64,000 nt of DNA from Methylobacterium hispanicum (GTDB taxonomy: Bacteria > Pseudomonadota > Alphaproteobacteria > Rhizobiales > Beijerinckiaceae). How positions within the stretch are numbered: position 1 is the first letter of the stretch; each line of letters opens with the position of its first letter. Location: assembly GCF_022179285.1 (NCBI RefSeq), contig NZ_BPQO01000017.1, positions 62,001 to 126,000 on the forward strand, given 5' to 3'. The translations under genes were made by a program, and so were the position numbers. The notes under the pieces are model-generated. The model was not told the DNA's origin, did not search any database, and worked only from the letters and a program-made list of their open reading frames with translations. This document shows positions 34,614 through 44,304 of the stretch, one piece after another.

Positions 34614-36071
34614 ATGACAGACCTCTGGACCCCGCAAGCCCTGGAGGCCGCCACCGGCGGGCGGCTCGTCGGCGCGGCCCGCCCGATCGGCGGTGCCTCG
34701 ATCGATACGCGCACGCTCCAGCCGGGCGACCTGTTCTTCGCGATCCGCGGCGAGGCCCGCGACGGGCACGATTTCGTCGCCGCGGCGCTGGAAAGGGGCG
34801 CGGGCGCGGCGGTCGTCGGGGCCGCGCGGGCGGAGGAGTTTTACCAATCCGGGCCGGTCCTTGCCGTGCCGGGGGAGGGACCCGACCCGGTCCTCGACGC
34901 CATGCGGGCGATCGGCCGGGCGGCGCGCGCCCGCACCGGCGCGCAGGTCGTCGCCGTCACCGGCTCGGTCGGCAAGACCGGCACCAAGGAGGCGCTCCGC
35001 CACGTGCTGGCGGGGCAGGGGCCGACCCACGCCTCCGTCGCCTCCTACAACAACCATTGGGGCGTGCCCCTGACCCTGGCGCGGATGCCCGCCGAGACGC
35101 GCTACGGCGTGTTCGAGATCGGCATGAACCACGCCCACGAGATCCTGCCGCTGACCGCCGAGGTCCGGCCGGACGTCGCGCTGATCACCACGGTCGAGCC
35201 CGTCCATATCGAGCACTTCCCCTCGCTCGCGGCGATCGCGGACGCCAAGGGCGAGATCTTCTCCGGGCTGAAGCCCGGCGGCGTCGCGGTGATCAACCGC
35301 GACAACCCGAACTTTTCGCGGCTGCTCGCCCACGCACAGGCCTCGCCCGCCGGCCGAGTGATCACCTTCGGCGAGCATGAGGCGGCCGACGTGCGGGCCC
35401 TGCGCATCGTGGTGCGCCCCGATCTCTCGGTGGTCGACGCCGTGGTGATGGGCCAGCCCGTGACCTACCAGCTCGGCACCGCCGGCCGGCACACGGCGAT
35501 GAACTCGCTGGGTGTCCTGGCGGTGATCCACGCGCTCGGGGCCGACCTCGCGGAGGCGGCCCTGGCGCTCGCGCGGCTCAGCCCCCCGGTCGGGCGCGGC
35601 GCGCGCACCGCCCTGCACCTCCCCGGCGGCGAGGCCTGGCTGGTCGACGAGAGCTACAACGCCAACCCGGCTTCCGCCCGCGCCGCCCTGGCGACGCTCG
35701 CCGGCATCGAGACCGGCCCGCGCGGGCGCCGGATCGCGGTGCTCGGCGACATGCTGGAACTCGGGCCCACCAGCGAGACCCAGCACCGCGGCCTCGCCGA
35801 GGCGGTCGAGTCCCACGGCATCGACCTCGTCTTCACCGCCGGCACCCGGATGGGCCACCTGTTCGAGGCGCTGCCCATCGGGCGCCGCGGCATCGCGGCG
35901 GGCGCCTCCGACGACCTCGTCGAGCCGCTGGCCAAGCTCCTGCGGCCGGGCGACGCCCTGATGGTCAAGGGTTCGAACAGCATGCGCATGGGCCGGATTG
36001 TCGAGGCGCTGAAAGCCCGCTACGCGGACGCCGCGGCGCAGCGCGATTCGCCCCGCACCGCCACACCCTGA
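34614..36071 (+). CDS. murF: UDP-MurNAc-pentapeptide synthetase (D-Ala-D-Ala-adding)
   Basis: A 485-aa Mur ligase completing the stem peptide. The N-terminal part has S-I-D-T-R-T-L-Q-P-G-D-L-F-F-A-I-R-G at about 25-42. The ATP loop is V-T-G-S-V-G-K-T-G-T-K-E near 117-128. Y-N-N-H-W-G-V-P-L-T-L-A and F-E-I-G-M-N-H follow, then D-E-S-Y-N-A-N-P-A-S near 345. ATG 34614 gives the usual start M-T-D-L-W-T-P-Q; an in-frame ATG at 34563 would add 17 residues. Confidence 0.95.
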   Translation: MTDLWTPQALEAATGGRLVGAARPIGGASIDTRTLQPGDLFFAIRGEARDGHDFVAAALERGAGAAVVGAARAEEFYQSGPVLAVPGEGPDPVLDAMRAIGRAARARTGAQVVAVTGSVGKTGTKEALRHVLAGQGPTHASVASYNNHWGVPLTLARMPAETRYGVFEIGMNHAHEILPLTAEVRPDVALITTVEPVHIEHFPSLAAIADAKGEIFSGLKPGGVAVINRDNPNFSRLLAHAQASPAGRVITFGEHEAADVRALRIVVRPDLSVVDAVVMGQPVTYQLGTAGRHTAMNSLGVLAVIHALGADLAEAALALARLSPPVGRGARTALHLPGGEAWLVDESYNANPASARAALATLAGIETGPRGRRIAVLGDMLELGPTSETQHRGLAEAVESHGIDLVFTAGTRMGHLFEALPIGRRGIAAGASDDLVEPLAKLLRPGDALMVKGSNSMRMGRIVEALKARYADAAAQRDSPRTATP

Positions 36072-36154
36072 GGGGCCCGCTTCCCTCACCTGACCCCATC
36101 CCGGGCCGGCCAAGGGGCCGCCCCCTCCCTGAACGAGCGGGCTCGGCTGAACCG

Positions 36155-37240
36155 ATGCTGTATCTCCTGTCGGACCTGAGCGGCACGCTCTCGGCCCTCA
36201 ACGTCTTCCGCTACATCACCTTCCGGACCGGGGGCGCGCTGTTCACGGCGGGCCTGTTCGTGTTCTGGTTCGGTCCCTGGATCATCTCACTGCTGCGCCT
36301 GCGCCAGGGGAAGGGCCAGCCGATCCGCGAGGACGGACCGCAGACCCACCTGCTGACGAAGCGCGGCACGCCCACGATGGGCGGCCTGATGATCCTGGCC
36401 GGTGCCGTCGTCGCCATCCTGCTCTGGGCGAACCCGCGCAGCCACTACGTCTGGGTGACGCTGCTGGTGACGCTGGGCTTCGGCGCCATCGGCTTCTACG
36501 ACGACTACCTCAAGGTCACGAAGCAGTCGCACAAGGGCTTCTCCGGCAAGTCCCGCCTGTTGCTGGAGGCGCTCATCGCGGGCGCGGCCTGCGCGGCGAT
36601 CTCCTATTTCTCACCGGCCCCGCTGCAGAACCAGCTCGCCTTCCCGGTCTTCAAGGACGCGCTCCTGAACCTCGGCTGGTTCTACGTGCTGTTCGGTGCC
36701 TTCGTCATCGTCGGCGCGGGCAACTCCGTGAACATGACCGACGGCCTCGACGGGCTCGCCATCGTTCCCGTCATGATCGCCTGCGGCACCTTCGGGGTGA
36801 TCGCCTACCTCGTCGGCAACTCCTTCACGGCGAGCTACCTGCAGGTGAACTACGTGCGCGACACGGGCGAACTCGCCGTGGTGTGCGGCGCCGTGATCGG
36901 GGCGGGGCTCGGCTTCCTCTGGTTCAACGCGCCCCCCGCCCAGATCTTCATGGGCGACACCGGCTCGCTCGCACTCGGCGGCCTCCTCGGCGTCATCGCG
37001 GTCGCCACCAAGCACGAGATCGTGCTGGCGATCGTCGGCGGCCTGTTCGTGCTGGAGATGATGTCGGTGATCATCCAGGTCGCCTCGTTCAAGCTCACGG
37101 GAAAGCGTGTCTTCCGCATGGCGCCGATCCACCACCACTTCGAGCAGAAGGGCTGGAAGGAGGCGCAGGTCGTCATCCGCTTCTGGATCATCGCCGTGAT
37201 CCTGGCGCTGGCCGGCCTCGCCACGCTGAAGCTGCGCTGA
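36155..37240 (+). CDS. mraY: Phospho-MurNAc-pentapeptide translocase
   Basis: A 361-aa polytopic enzyme that makes lipid I on undecaprenyl phosphate. It has about ten membrane helices. Diagnostic motifs are K-R-G-T-P-T-M-G-G at about 69-77, D-D-Y-L-K near 115-119, N-S-V-N-M-T-D-G-L-D-G-L near 189-200, and F-M-G-D-T-G-S-L-A-L-G-G, then M-A-P-I-H-H-H-F-E near the end. It starts 84 bases after murF. Confidence 0.97.
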   Translation: MLYLLSDLSGTLSALNVFRYITFRTGGALFTAGLFVFWFGPWIISLLRLRQGKGQPIREDGPQTHLLTKRGTPTMGGLMILAGAVVAILLWANPRSHYVWVTLLVTLGFGAIGFYDDYLKVTKQSHKGFSGKSRLLLEALIAGAACAAISYFSPAPLQNQLAFPVFKDALLNLGWFYVLFGAFVIVGAGNSVNMTDGLDGLAIVPVMIACGTFGVIAYLVGNSFTASYLQVNYVRDTGELAVVCGAVIGAGLGFLWFNAPPAQIFMGDTGSLALGGLLGVIAVATKHEIVLAIVGGLFVLEMMSVIIQVASFKLTGKRVFRMAPIHHHFEQKGWKEAQVVIRFWIIAVILALAGLATLKLR

Positions 37241-37260
37241 AACGGCGCGCGGCGCTCTTC

Positions 37261-37285
37261 CCTAGCCCCGAGCGGCGGGGCTAGG
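37261..37285. terminator. Hairpin between mraY and murD
   Basis: CCTAGCCCC (37261-37269) pairs with GGGGCTAGG (37277-37285) around a seven-base loop, 20 bases after the mraY stop. No T-tract follows, so it may weaken rather than stop transcription, or protect the upstream mRNA. Confidence 0.5.
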
Positions 37286-37331
37286 AGAGGCGGCCGCGCC
37301 CCGGCGCGGCCGATCTCGAGGTTTCGCGCGC

Positions 37332-38708
37332 ATGACCCCCATCACCACCTTCGCGGAGCGCGACGTCGCCCTGTTCGGCCTCGGCGGCTCCGGCCTGGCC
37401 ACCGCCAAGGCCCTCAAGGCGGGCGGTGCCCGCGTGCTCGCCTGGGACGACAACCCGGAAAGCGTGGCGCGCGCGGGCGAAGCGGGCATCGAGACCGCCG
37501 ACCTGCACGGGATCGACTGGGCGGAGATGGCCGCCCTGGTGCTGGCGCCCGGCGTGCCGCTGACCCACCCCGCGCCGCACTGGAGCGTCGGGCTGGCAGA
37601 GGGCGCGGGCGTCGAGATCATCGGCGACATCGAGCTGTTCTGCCGCGAGCGCGCCAGGATCGCCCCCGAGGCGCCCTTCGTCGCGATCACCGGCACCAAC
37701 GGCAAGTCGACCACGACGGCGCTCGTCGCCCACATCCTGGCGCAAGCTGGCCGCGACGTGCAGATGGGCGGCAACATCGGCACCGCGATCCTCTCCCTGG
37801 AGCCGCCGTCGGTCGACCGCATCCACGTGATCGAGCTGTCCTCGTTCCAGATCGACCTGACGCCCTCGCTCGCTCCGAGCGTCGGCGTCCTGCTCAACAT
37901 CACCCCCGACCATCTCGACCGGCACGGCACGCTGGAGCAGTACGCCGCCATCAAGGAGCGGCTGATCCGGGGCGCCGACCTCGCGATCGTCGGCATCGAC
38001 GACCGCCCGAGCCGCGAGATCGCCGAGCGCCGGGGCGACCGGCTGGTGCGGATCCACGTCCCGGTCCATTCGCCGCGCGACGCGACCCTGGCTGGCGACG
38101 CGCTGATCGCCCGGGACGCCGCAATCTTCGACGCCGACGACACCCGCCTCGCCGACGTCTCGGGCATCGGCAGCTTGCGCGGCGCACACAACTGGCAGAA
38201 CGCCGCCGTCGCGGTGGCGGTCGCCCGCGCGCTCGGCATCTCGTCTGAGGCGATCCAGGCCGGCCTCGCCTCCTTCCCGGGTCTGCCCCACCGGATGGAG
38301 GAGGTCGGCCGGCGCGGGCGGGTCCTGTTCGTCAACGACTCGAAGGCCACGAACGCGGATTCCACCGAGAAGGCGCTCACCGCCTTCCGGGACATCCACT
38401 GGATCCTCGGCGGCAAGGCCAAGGACGGCGGAATCTTCCCGCTGGTGCCGTATTTCGAGCGGATCGCCCACGCCTACCTGATCGGTGCGGCCTCCGACGC
38501 CTTCGCGGCGACGCTGGAGGGCGCGGTGCCCTACACCCGCTGCGAGACGCTGGACGTCGCCGTGCGGGCGGCCTCCGAGGGCGCGGAAGCGTCGGGCGCG
38601 CCCGAGCCCGTGGTGCTGCTCTCCCCGGCCTGCGCCTCCTACGACCAGTTCCGCTCCTTCGAGCACCGCGGCGACCGCTTCCGGGAGCTGGTGCGGGAGG
38701 TGCTCTGA
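37332..38708 (+). CDS. murD: UDP-MurNAc-L-alanine:D-glutamate ligase
   Basis: A 458-aa Mur ligase that adds D-glutamate. The N-terminal Rossmann motif is F-G-L-G-G-S-G at about 15-21. The ATP loop is G-T-N-G-K-S-T-T-T at 121-129. E-L-S-S-F-Q-I-D, N-I-T-P-D-H-L-D-R-H-G and N-D-S-K-A-T-N-A-D-S are all canonical. It is the last gene before a break in the cluster, where a chemoreceptor gene lies on the opposite strand. Confidence 0.97.
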   Translation: MTPITTFAERDVALFGLGGSGLATAKALKAGGARVLAWDDNPESVARAGEAGIETADLHGIDWAEMAALVLAPGVPLTHPAPHWSVGLAEGAGVEIIGDIELFCRERARIAPEAPFVAITGTNGKSTTTALVAHILAQAGRDVQMGGNIGTAILSLEPPSVDRIHVIELSSFQIDLTPSLAPSVGVLLNITPDHLDRHGTLEQYAAIKERLIRGADLAIVGIDDRPSREIAERRGDRLVRIHVPVHSPRDATLAGDALIARDAAIFDADDTRLADVSGIGSLRGAHNWQNAAVAVAVARALGISSEAIQAGLASFPGLPHRMEEVGRRGRVLFVNDSKATNADSTEKALTAFRDIHWILGGKAKDGGIFPLVPYFERIAHAYLIGAASDAFAATLEGAVPYTRCETLDVAVRAASEGAEASGAPEPVVLLSPACASYDQFRSFEHRGDRFRELVREVL

Positions 38709-38712
38709 GGGC

Positions 38713-38750
38713 GCCGCTCTCCCTCCCGCCTCTGCGGGGGAGGGAGGCGC
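38713..38750. repeat. Short palindromic repeat after murD, probable terminator
   Basis: CTCCCTCCC (38719-38727) pairs with GGGAGGGAG (38739-38747), and the loop side contains CCTCTGCGGGGGAGGG, the same core as in the cobG and cobK-cobJ elements. It lies between the convergent murD and chemoreceptor genes, so it probably ends murD transcripts. Confidence 0.65.
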
Positions 38751-38814
38751 GGTGCGCTCGCCCCCTACCGATCCGTGACCGCGGCAGCCTCCGCGGACTG
38801 AAGGTCCGTCGTCG

Positions 38815-40290
38815 CTACCGCGCCAGCACCTTGGCGGCGTCCCGCGTGGTGTTCACCGCCGCCGAGACCTGATCCACCGCTGCGGCGATCGAGCCGATGC
38901 TGCCGGTGATCGAGGTGACGGCGCCGGCCGCGCTCTGCATGTTCTCGGCGAGGTCGCGCGTCACCGCGCTCTGCTCCTCGATCGCCGCGGCGGTCGCCAC
39001 CACGGTCTCGCGCATCACCGAGACCGAGCCGCGGATCGAGCCCAGCGCCCCCACCACCTCCTGCGAGACCGCCTGCACGTTGCCGATCTCGGCGTTGATC
39101 TGCTCCGTCGCCCGCGCGGCCTGGTCGGCCAGCGCCTTGACCTCGCTGGCCACCACCGCGAAGCCGCGGCCCGCCTCGCCGGCGCGGGCCGCCTCGATCG
39201 TCGCGTTGAGCGCCAGGAGATTGATCTGCCCGGCGATCGTCTGGATCAACCCGACGATGCCCGTCATCGCGGCGGCCGTCTCGGCGAGCCGCTTGGTGTA
39301 GCCGTCCGCCGCCTGGACGCAGGCGTAGGCGTTGTCGGTGGCCCCTTGCGAGCGCACGATGCTCTGCGACATCTCGCTCACCGAGGCCGCCAGCTCCTCG
39401 GCGGCGGCCGCCACCGTCTGCACGTTGCCCGAGGTCGTGTGGGCGGCCCGCGTCGCGGTCGAGGCTGCCGTGCTCGAATGCGTGACGGCGCTCTCGATCT
39501 CGCCGAAGTTCTTGTCGATCAGCGTGCGCAGGCTCCCCAGAAGGCGGACCTGCTCGGTGATGTCGGTGGCGAACTTCACCACCTTGTAGGGCCGGCCCGA
39601 CGCGTCGAGGATCGGGTTGTAGACCGCCTGGATCCAGATCTCGCGGCCGCCCTTGCCGAGGCGCCGGAACTGCGCGCTCTGGTAGGCGCCGCTGCGCAGG
39701 CTCGCCCAGAACGCCGCATAGTCCGGGCTCGTGCGCTCGCGTGGATCGACGAAGATGCTGTGGTGGCGCCCCACGACCTCGTCCCTGTCATACCCGACGG
39801 CGGCCAGGAAGTTGTCGTTGGCGTCGAGGATCGTGCCGTCGAGATCGAAGGCGATCACCGCCTGCGCCTTGCGGATCGCGGCGATCTGCCCGGCGCGGTC
39901 GGCGTCCTCCTGCTTCTGCCGCGTGATGTCGGTAGCGAACTTCACCACGCCGTAGGGCCGGCCGTCGCGGCCGATCAGCGGGTTGTAGGACGCCTCGATC
40001 CAGACCTCGCGGCCGTCCTTCGTGATCCGCCGGAACTGCGCCGCCTCGAAGGTCCCGTCGCGCAGCCGCTGCCAGAAGGCCCTGTACTCGGGCGAGGTGC
40101 GGTGTGCGGGCTCCACGAAGATCTCGTGGTGCCGCCCCGCGATCTCCGGCAGGGTGTAGCCCATCAGCGCCAGGAAGTTCTCGTTCGCCGAGAGGACGCG
40201 ACCGTCGAGATCGAACTCGATCACGGCCTGCACCCGGTCGAGGGCGGCGAGCTTGGCGCGGGCCTGCAGGGTCTTTCGGGCAGCGAACAT
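38815..40290 (-). CDS. Soluble chemoreceptor with two PAS domains (BdlA-like)
   Basis: A 491-aa methyl-accepting protein without membrane segments. Two PAS/PAC units lie at about 10-130 and 135-250, each with F-D-L-D-G-x-I/V-L-x-A-N-x-N-F-L and a P-Y-x-V-V-K-F-A-T-D-I-T PAC end. The signalling domain of about 250-491 has the hairpin tip L-L-A-L-N-A-T-I-E-A-A-R-A-G-E and G-R-G-F-A-V-V-A-S-E-V. This matches cytoplasmic energy or redox sensors such as BdlA and Aer2-like proteins. The PAS ligand is unknown. It sits on the opposite strand between murD and ftsW. Confidence 0.92.
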   Translation of the reverse strand: MFAARKTLQARAKLAALDRVQAVIEFDLDGRVLSANENFLALMGYTLPEIAGRHHEIFVEPAHRTSPEYRAFWQRLRDGTFEAAQFRRITKDGREVWIEASYNPLIGRDGRPYGVVKFATDITRQKQEDADRAGQIAAIRKAQAVIAFDLDGTILDANDNFLAAVGYDRDEVVGRHHSIFVDPRERTSPDYAAFWASLRSGAYQSAQFRRLGKGGREIWIQAVYNPILDASGRPYKVVKFATDITEQVRLLGSLRTLIDKNFGEIESAVTHSSTAASTATRAAHTTSGNVQTVAAAAEELAASVSEMSQSIVRSQGATDNAYACVQAADGYTKRLAETAAAMTGIVGLIQTIAGQINLLALNATIEAARAGEAGRGFAVVASEVKALADQAARATEQINAEIGNVQAVSQEVVGALGSIRGSVSVMRETVVATAAAIEEQSAVTRDLAENMQSAAGAVTSITGSIGSIAAAVDQVSAAVNTTRDAAKVLAR

Positions 40291-40564
40291 GGGCCGTCTT
40301 CTCGCAGATCTGAGACGACGCCGGAGCGGGAACGGGAGGCCTGCCGCACGGCGGTTGGCCGACGCCGCGTCGGCCAAACCCAAGGTTGCATCAGATTCTT
40401 AACATGGAATGCAACGTGCGGGCTCGCACGCGGGATAACCGTTACGTGCGGCCCCGGTCCCCCAAGTGTCCGGGCCAGGTTCCCTAAGGATGCGTTTACC
40501 ATTCCGGCACAGGATCCCCCGTGGCCCGCAGCCCGTCCAGCGCGCCCAGGAGTCCTCGCCCGCC

Positions 40565-41731
40565 ATGATGTCCCGCGCGGAACGCACGCCCCTCACGGAC
40601 TGGTGGTGGACGGTCGATCGCGGCCTGCTCGCGGCGCTCGGCGCCCTGATGGTGGCCGGCCTCGTCTTCCTGATGGGCGGCGGCCCGCCGGTGGCCGAGC
40701 GCATCGGCCTGCCGACCTTCTACTTCCTCAACCGGCAGGCGATGTACCTTGCCCCCACGGTCCTGCTGATCGTGGCGGTCTCGTTCCTGAGCTTGCGCGG
40801 CGTGCGCCGCCTCGCGCTGATCACCTGGGGTCTCGGCGTGGTGCTCTGCCTGCTCGCGAGCAAGTTCGGGCCCGAGATCAAGGGCGCGCACCGCTGGATC
40901 CAGTTCGGCTCCTTCGGCCTGCAGCCCTCCGAGTTCGTGAAGCCCTCCTTCGTGGTGGTGGCGGCCTGGGCCTTCTCGGAGGGCGCGCAGCGGCGCGACA
41001 TGCCGGGCGGCACGCTCGGCATGCTGCTCCTGCCGGTCACCATCGTGCCGCTGCTGCTGCAGCCCGATTTCGGGCAGACCATGCTGATCACGCTGGTCTG
41101 GTCGACGCTGTTCTTCGTGGCCGGCCTGCACCTGATCTGGGTCGCGGCGATCGGCATCGCGGGCATGTTCGGGGTGTTTGCCGCCTACACCTTCTTCCAC
41201 CACGTGCGCGAGCGCATCGAGCGCTTCCTCGACAAGGATTCGGGCGACAGCTTCCAGGTCTACTGGTCGCAGCAATCCTTCTGGTCGGGCGGCTGGTTCG
41301 GCACCGGCCCCGGCGAGGGGGTGGCCAAGCGCCACCTGCCCGATGCACATACCGACTTCATCTTCTCGGTCACCGGTGAGGAATTCGGCGTGCTGGTCTG
41401 CCTCGGCCTCGTGGCGCTCTTCGCCTACATCGTGCTGCGCGGCCTCAAGCTCGCGCGCCGCACCGACGACACGTTCACGCGGCTGGCCATCACGGGGCTG
41501 ACCACCCTGTTCGGCCTGCAGGCCTGCATCAACATGGCGGTGAACACCCAGCTGATGCCCGCCAAGGGCATGACGCTGCCCTTCGTCTCCTACGGCGGCT
41601 CCTCGCTGATCTCGCTCGCGCTCGGCATGGGCTTCCTGATCGCGCTGACCCGCAAGCGCCCGCGCTCGACCATGCTCAGCCAGAAGCCGCCCGGCACCGC
41701 GCCCGCCACCGTCGCCGGGGTGATGCGGTGA
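40565..41731 (+). CDS. ftsW: SEDS peptidoglycan polymerase FtsW
   Basis: A 388-aa SEDS protein with about ten membrane helices, the septal glycan polymerase partner of FtsI. K-G-A-H-R-W-I near 107-113, Q-P-S-E-F-V-K-P near 119-126, Q-P-D-F-G-Q-T near 166-172, and the late F-V-S-Y-G-G-S-S are the family motifs. ATG 40565 is followed at once by a second ATG (40568). A GATTC site at 40394-40398 lies in its upstream region, which must carry its own promoter because the chemoreceptor is divergent. Confidence 0.95.
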   Translation: MMSRAERTPLTDWWWTVDRGLLAALGALMVAGLVFLMGGGPPVAERIGLPTFYFLNRQAMYLAPTVLLIVAVSFLSLRGVRRLALITWGLGVVLCLLASKFGPEIKGAHRWIQFGSFGLQPSEFVKPSFVVVAAWAFSEGAQRRDMPGGTLGMLLLPVTIVPLLLQPDFGQTMLITLVWSTLFFVAGLHLIWVAAIGIAGMFGVFAAYTFFHHVRERIERFLDKDSGDSFQVYWSQQSFWSGGWFGTGPGEGVAKRHLPDAHTDFIFSVTGEEFGVLVCLGLVALFAYIVLRGLKLARRTDDTFTRLAITGLTTLFGLQACINMAVNTQLMPAKGMTLPFVSYGGSSLISLALGMGFLIALTRKRPRSTMLSQKPPGTAPATVAGVMR

Positions 41732-42837
41732 CGGTCTTCACCCCCACGATCCTGCTCTGCGCAGGGGGGACCGGCGGCCACCTCTTCCCCGCCGAGAGCC
41801 TCGCCCACGCGCTGCGCGCCCGCGGCATCCGGGTGGCGCTCGCCACCGACGCGCGCGTCGAGGGGCTGAAAGGCGAGTTCCCGGCCTCCGAGATCGTCAC
41901 CATCCCCTCGGCGACGCCGTCCGGCCGCAACCTCGTCAAGCGGGCGGGTGCCGTGCTGACGCTGGGGCGCGGCTTCGGCATCGCCGCGAAGGAGGTGAAA
42001 CGGCTGAACCCGGCCGCCGTCGTCGGCTTCGGCGGCTACCCGACCGTGCCGCCGATGCTGGCCGCCCAGATCCTGCGCGTGCCCACGATCCTGCACGAGC
42101 AGAACGCCGTGATGGGCCGGGCCAACGCGTTCCTGGCCAGGGGCGCCCGCACCATCGCGACGGGGTTCAAGGAGGTGCGCGGTGTGCCCGACAAGGCGAC
42201 CGCGCCGCGCATCCATACCGGCAATCCGCTGCGCCCCGCGGTGATCGAGGCCGCGACGGTGCCCTATCCGGCCCTCGGCCCCGACGATCTCTTCCACCTC
42301 CTCGTCTTCGGCGGCAGCCAGGGCGCCCGGGTGATGGGCGAGGTGGTGCCGAGGGCGCTCGCCCAGTTGCCGGCGGATCTGCGCGCCCGCCTGTACCTCG
42401 TGCAGCAGGTGCGGCCCGAGGACCTGACCGCGGTCCAGAACGACTATCTCGCGATGGGGCTCAGGGGCCTCGAGGCTGCGCCCTTCTTCAAGGACCTGCC
42501 GGGCCGCATGGCCGCGAGCCATCTCGTGGTCTCGCGCTCGGGCGCCTCGACGGTCTCGGAACTCGCAGCCATCGGCCGCCCGTCGATCCTCGTGCCGCTG
42601 CCCGGAGCGCTCGACCAGGACCAGGCGGCGAACGCGGAGACGCTCGGCCGGATCGGCGCGGCGCTCGCCCTGCCGCAGACCGCCTTCACGCCGGATCGGC
42701 TGACGGCGGAGCTCGTCGAGGCCTTCGAGAATCCCGAAAAATTGACCCGGGCGGCCGAGGCGGCCAAAAGCGCGGGCATTCACGACGCCGCCGAGCGGCT
42801 CGCCACGGTCGTCGTCGAGACGGCGGCCCGCACCTGA
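41728..42837 (+). CDS. murG: Lipid II synthase (UDP-GlcNAc transferase)
   Basis: A 369-aa GT28 glycosyltransferase that adds GlcNAc to lipid I at the inner membrane. C-A-G-G-T-G-G-H-L-F-P-A near 11-22, G-F-G-G-Y-P-T-V-P near 97-105, and H-E-Q-N-A-V-M-G-x-A-N are typical. V-F-G-G-S-Q-G-A starts the C-terminal domain near 192, and S-R-S-G-A-S-T-V-S-E-L lies in the UDP-GlcNAc site. GTG 41728 overlaps the ftsW stop as GTGA. Confidence 0.97.
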   Translation: MTVFTPTILLCAGGTGGHLFPAESLAHALRARGIRVALATDARVEGLKGEFPASEIVTIPSATPSGRNLVKRAGAVLTLGRGFGIAAKEVKRLNPAAVVGFGGYPTVPPMLAAQILRVPTILHEQNAVMGRANAFLARGARTIATGFKEVRGVPDKATAPRIHTGNPLRPAVIEAATVPYPALGPDDLFHLLVFGGSQGARVMGEVVPRALAQLPADLRARLYLVQQVRPEDLTAVQNDYLAMGLRGLEAAPFFKDLPGRMAASHLVVSRSGASTVSELAAIGRPSILVPLPGALDQDQAANAETLGRIGAALALPQTAFTPDRLTAELVEAFENPEKLTRAAEAAKSAGIHDAAERLATVVVETAART

Positions 42838-42881
42838 TTCTCCCGGACTCTCACGGGTCCGCAGACACCACGGTTCGACCC

Positions 42882-44288
42882 ATGAAGCTGCCCGACAAGC
42901 TCGGCCCCATCCACTTCATCGGCATCGGCGGCATCGGCATGTCCGGCATCGCCGAGGTGATGCACAATCTCGGCTACACGGTTCAGGGCTCGGACGCGAA
43001 CGACAACGCGAACGTGCGCCGGCTCGCCGACCAGGGCATGCGCACCTTCGTGGGCCACGACGCCAGGAACGTCGAGGAGGCCGCCCTCGTCGTCGTTTCG
43101 ACCGCGATCCGCCGCGACAACCCGGAGCTGCAGGCCGCCCGCGAGCGCCGCCTGCCGGTGGTGCGCCGCGCCGAGATGCTGGCCGAGTTGATGCGCTTCA
43201 AGTCCTGCGTGGCGATCGCCGGCACCCACGGCAAGACCACGACGACCTCGCTCGTCGCGACGCTGCTCGACGCCGGCAATCTCGACCCGACCGTCATCAA
43301 CGGCGGCATCATCAATGCCTACGGCACCAACGCCCGCATGGGCGAGGGCGAGTGGATGGTGGTGGAGGCGGATGAATCCGACGGCACCTTCCTGAAGCTG
43401 CCCGCGGATGTCGCCATCGTCACCAACATCGACCCCGAGCACCTCGACCATTTCGGCTCGTTCGAGGCGGTGAAGGACGCCTTCCGGCGCTTCATCGACA
43501 ACATCCCGTTCTACGGCTTCGCGGTGATGTGCATCGATCATCCCGTCGTGCAGGACCTCGTCGGCCATATCGAGGACCGGCGCATCATCACTTACGGCGA
43601 GAACCCGCAGGCCGACGTGCGCCTGATCGACGTGGACCTGCGCGGCGGCCAGAGCCGCTTCCGAGTGATGATCCGCGACCGCCGCCCGGGCTACCGGATG
43701 GAGATGGAGGATCTCGTCCTGCCGATGCCCGGCAAGCACAACGCGCTCAACGCCACCGCGGCGCTCGCCGTGGCGCACGAGCTCGGCGTGAAGCCCGAGG
43801 CGATCCGCCAGGCGCTCGCGGGCTTCGGCGGCGTCAAGCGGCGCTTCACCCGCACGGGCGAGTGGAACGGCGCGGCGATCTTCGACGATTACGGGCACCA
43901 TCCGGTTGAGATCAAGGCGGTGCTCAAGGCAGCCCGCGCCTCGACGGATGCGGGCGTGATCGCGATCGTGCAGCCGCACCGCTACTCGCGGCTGCAGTCG
44001 CTGTTCGACGATTTCTGCACCTGCTTCAACGACGCCGACACGGTGATCGTCGCCCCCGTCTACGCGGCGGGCGAGCAGCCGATCGAGGGCATCGACCGCG
44101 ATGGGCTGGTCGCGGGCCTGCGCTCCCGCGGCCACCGCGACGCGCGGGCGCTGGAGCGACCGGAGGATCTGGCCGGCATCGTCGCGGAGCTCGCCAAGCC
44201 CGGCGACTACGTGGTGTGCCTGGGCGCCGGCAACATCACCCAGTGGGCCTACGCGCTGCCGGGCGAGCTCGCCGCGCGGAAGCGGTGA
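42882..44288 (+). CDS. murC: UDP-MurNAc:L-alanine ligase
   Basis: A 468-aa Mur ligase adding the first amino acid. I-H-F-I-G-I-G-G-I-G-M-S-G at about 10-22 binds UDP. The ATP loop is G-T-H-G-K-T-T-T-T at 114-122. E-A-D-E-S-D-G-T-F near 161-169, N-I-D-x-E-H-L-D, D-D-Y-G-H-H-P-x-E-I and Q-P-H-R-Y-S-R are canonical. The murC-murB junction, normally direct, is broken here by a toxin-antitoxin pair on the other strand. Confidence 0.97.
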   Translation: MKLPDKLGPIHFIGIGGIGMSGIAEVMHNLGYTVQGSDANDNANVRRLADQGMRTFVGHDARNVEEAALVVVSTAIRRDNPELQAARERRLPVVRRAEMLAELMRFKSCVAIAGTHGKTTTTSLVATLLDAGNLDPTVINGGIINAYGTNARMGEGEWMVVEADESDGTFLKLPADVAIVTNIDPEHLDHFGSFEAVKDAFRRFIDNIPFYGFAVMCIDHPVVQDLVGHIEDRRIITYGENPQADVRLIDVDLRGGQSRFRVMIRDRRPGYRMEMEDLVLPMPGKHNALNATAALAVAHELGVKPEAIRQALAGFGGVKRRFTRTGEWNGAAIFDDYGHHPVEIKAVLKAARASTDAGVIAIVQPHRYSRLQSLFDDFCTCFNDADTVIVAPVYAAGEQPIEGIDRDGLVAGLRSRGHRDARALERPEDLAGIVAELAKPGDYVVCLGAGNITQWAYALPGELAARKR

Positions 44289-44304
44289 GGGGGATGCGCG
44301 CCGC

